Shown: positions 63,741-64,000 of the stretch, piece by piece
Numbering within the stretch: position 1 is the first letter of the stretch
Layout of the letters: every line of letters starts with the position of its first letter
Origin: Gammaproteobacteria bacterium 45_16_T64
GTDB taxonomy: Bacteria > Pseudomonadota > Gammaproteobacteria > Pseudomonadales > Ketobacteraceae
Assembly: GCA_002162955.1 (NCBI GenBank)
Contig: MABD01000002.1
Span: 1-64,000 of the forward strand
Direction of reading: 5' to 3'
DNA: 64,000 nucleotides
Program-made: the position numbers and the translations under genes
Notes under the pieces: generated by a model
The model's database searches: none
The model's input: only the letters and a program-made list of their open reading frames with translations
Told to the model about the DNA's origin: nothing

Positions 63741-64000
63741 TTAGCTACCCTCATCCATAGCAGAGATATGCCCTGCAAAGTAGGCCTTATAGTCATCCTC
63801 TGACAATCCCGTAATATCTAGAAATACTTCATCATCTTCAGGCACTGCAATTAGATTACCCTCTCCAAATGTAACAATTTCTTCCGCTTCATTCATCAAG
63901 ATAAAGGTTTTATCCAAAGTAATAAATACCACCCCAGCATCCTCTTCACCACCGATACTTTTGATCCAACCTGCTAGAGCTTTAGCTCCACCTATGTTGT
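63741..64000 (-). CDS. 3' part of an unidentified gene cut by the window edge
   Basis: The frame is open from the right edge to the stop at 63741, giving at least 86 residues; an internal GTG near 63932 is not needed as start because the frame continues upstream. The visible part is acidic, with FITLDKTFILMNEAEEIVTF and a closing LDITGLSEDDYKAYFAGHIS. No signal peptide or family motif can be seen in this part. Function unknown. Confidence 0.6.
   Translation of the reverse strand, partial: NIGGAKALAGWIKSIGGEEDAGVVFITLDKTFILMNEAEEIVTFGEGNLIAVPEDDEVFLDITGLSEDDYKAYFAGHISAMDEGS

Noticed and set aside
1-64000. CRISPR array, insertion sequence, prophage or integrated element
   Set aside because: No spaced direct repeats, transposase, integrase or phage structural motifs were seen; the tRNA genes show no flanking 3'-end duplications within the window.

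Overview
The window looks like a chromosomal segment of a free-living, probably marine gammaproteobacterium. Three gene orders point there: tig-clpP-clpX-lon-hupB-ppiD, leuC-leuD-leuB-asd-fimV-truA-trpF and accD-folC-SPOR-cvpA-purF-metZ. The last two are the pseudomonad/Cellvibrionales arrangement. The moderate A+T content, a carbohydrate-active GH31 lipoprotein and several short-chain dehydrogenases fit a Cellvibrionaceae/Spongiibacteraceae-type bacterium, but this placement is inference from gene order and content. I see no insertion sequence, integrase, phage gene or CRISPR array.

Layout. 1-2000: tRNA-Glu and tRNA-Ala with a consensus promoter, then gltX. 2000-11500: an accessory stretch with a periplasmic PilJ-N protein, a beta-helix/diheme cytochrome fusion, YceI plus an AraC regulator, a YihQ-like GH31 lipoprotein, an SDR and a secreted acetoacetate-decarboxylase-like protein. 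11600-21300: the protein-quality-control block ppiD, tRNA-Asp, hupB, lon, clpX, clpP, tig (all minus strand) and a tRNA-Pro/Arg/His operon. 21400-25200: folD, ppiB, lpxH, miaE and an LpxL-type acyltransferase. 25300-28100: acnB, preceded by about 600 bases without a gene.

28700-33200: a compact four-gene minus-strand operon. It encodes a polytopic LPG_synthase_TM protein, a HAD-UbiA fusion, a DprE1-like flavin oxidase and a DprE2-like reductase. Together the last three look like the mycobacterial-type route from PRPP and polyprenyl phosphate to polyprenyl-phospho-D-arabinofuranose, in a Gram-negative. It lies 79 bases downstream of a MoxR/DUF58/TgpA transglutaminase operon (33250-37220). This is the most interesting system in the window.

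37390-55018: biosynthetic genes for methionine, purines, folate, fatty acids, tryptophan, tRNA pseudouridine, aspartate-family amino acids and leucine, with fimV among them. A LysR regulator diverges from leuC.

55184-64000: LysR, an SDR, then two large hybrid histidine kinases. The first is coupled to a periplasmic rhodanese and ends in an HPt domain. The second is a 7TMR-DISM kinase with two receivers and no HPt. The right end holds a 37-residue lipoprotein gene with its own promoter, ribosome site and terminator, and an unidentified gene cut by the window edge.

Start codons were moved inward from the longest reading frame where family length, signal peptide or ribosome-binding site favoured it; this is stated in each entry. 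Comparisons with named reference proteins were made by eye from memory, not by computed alignment.
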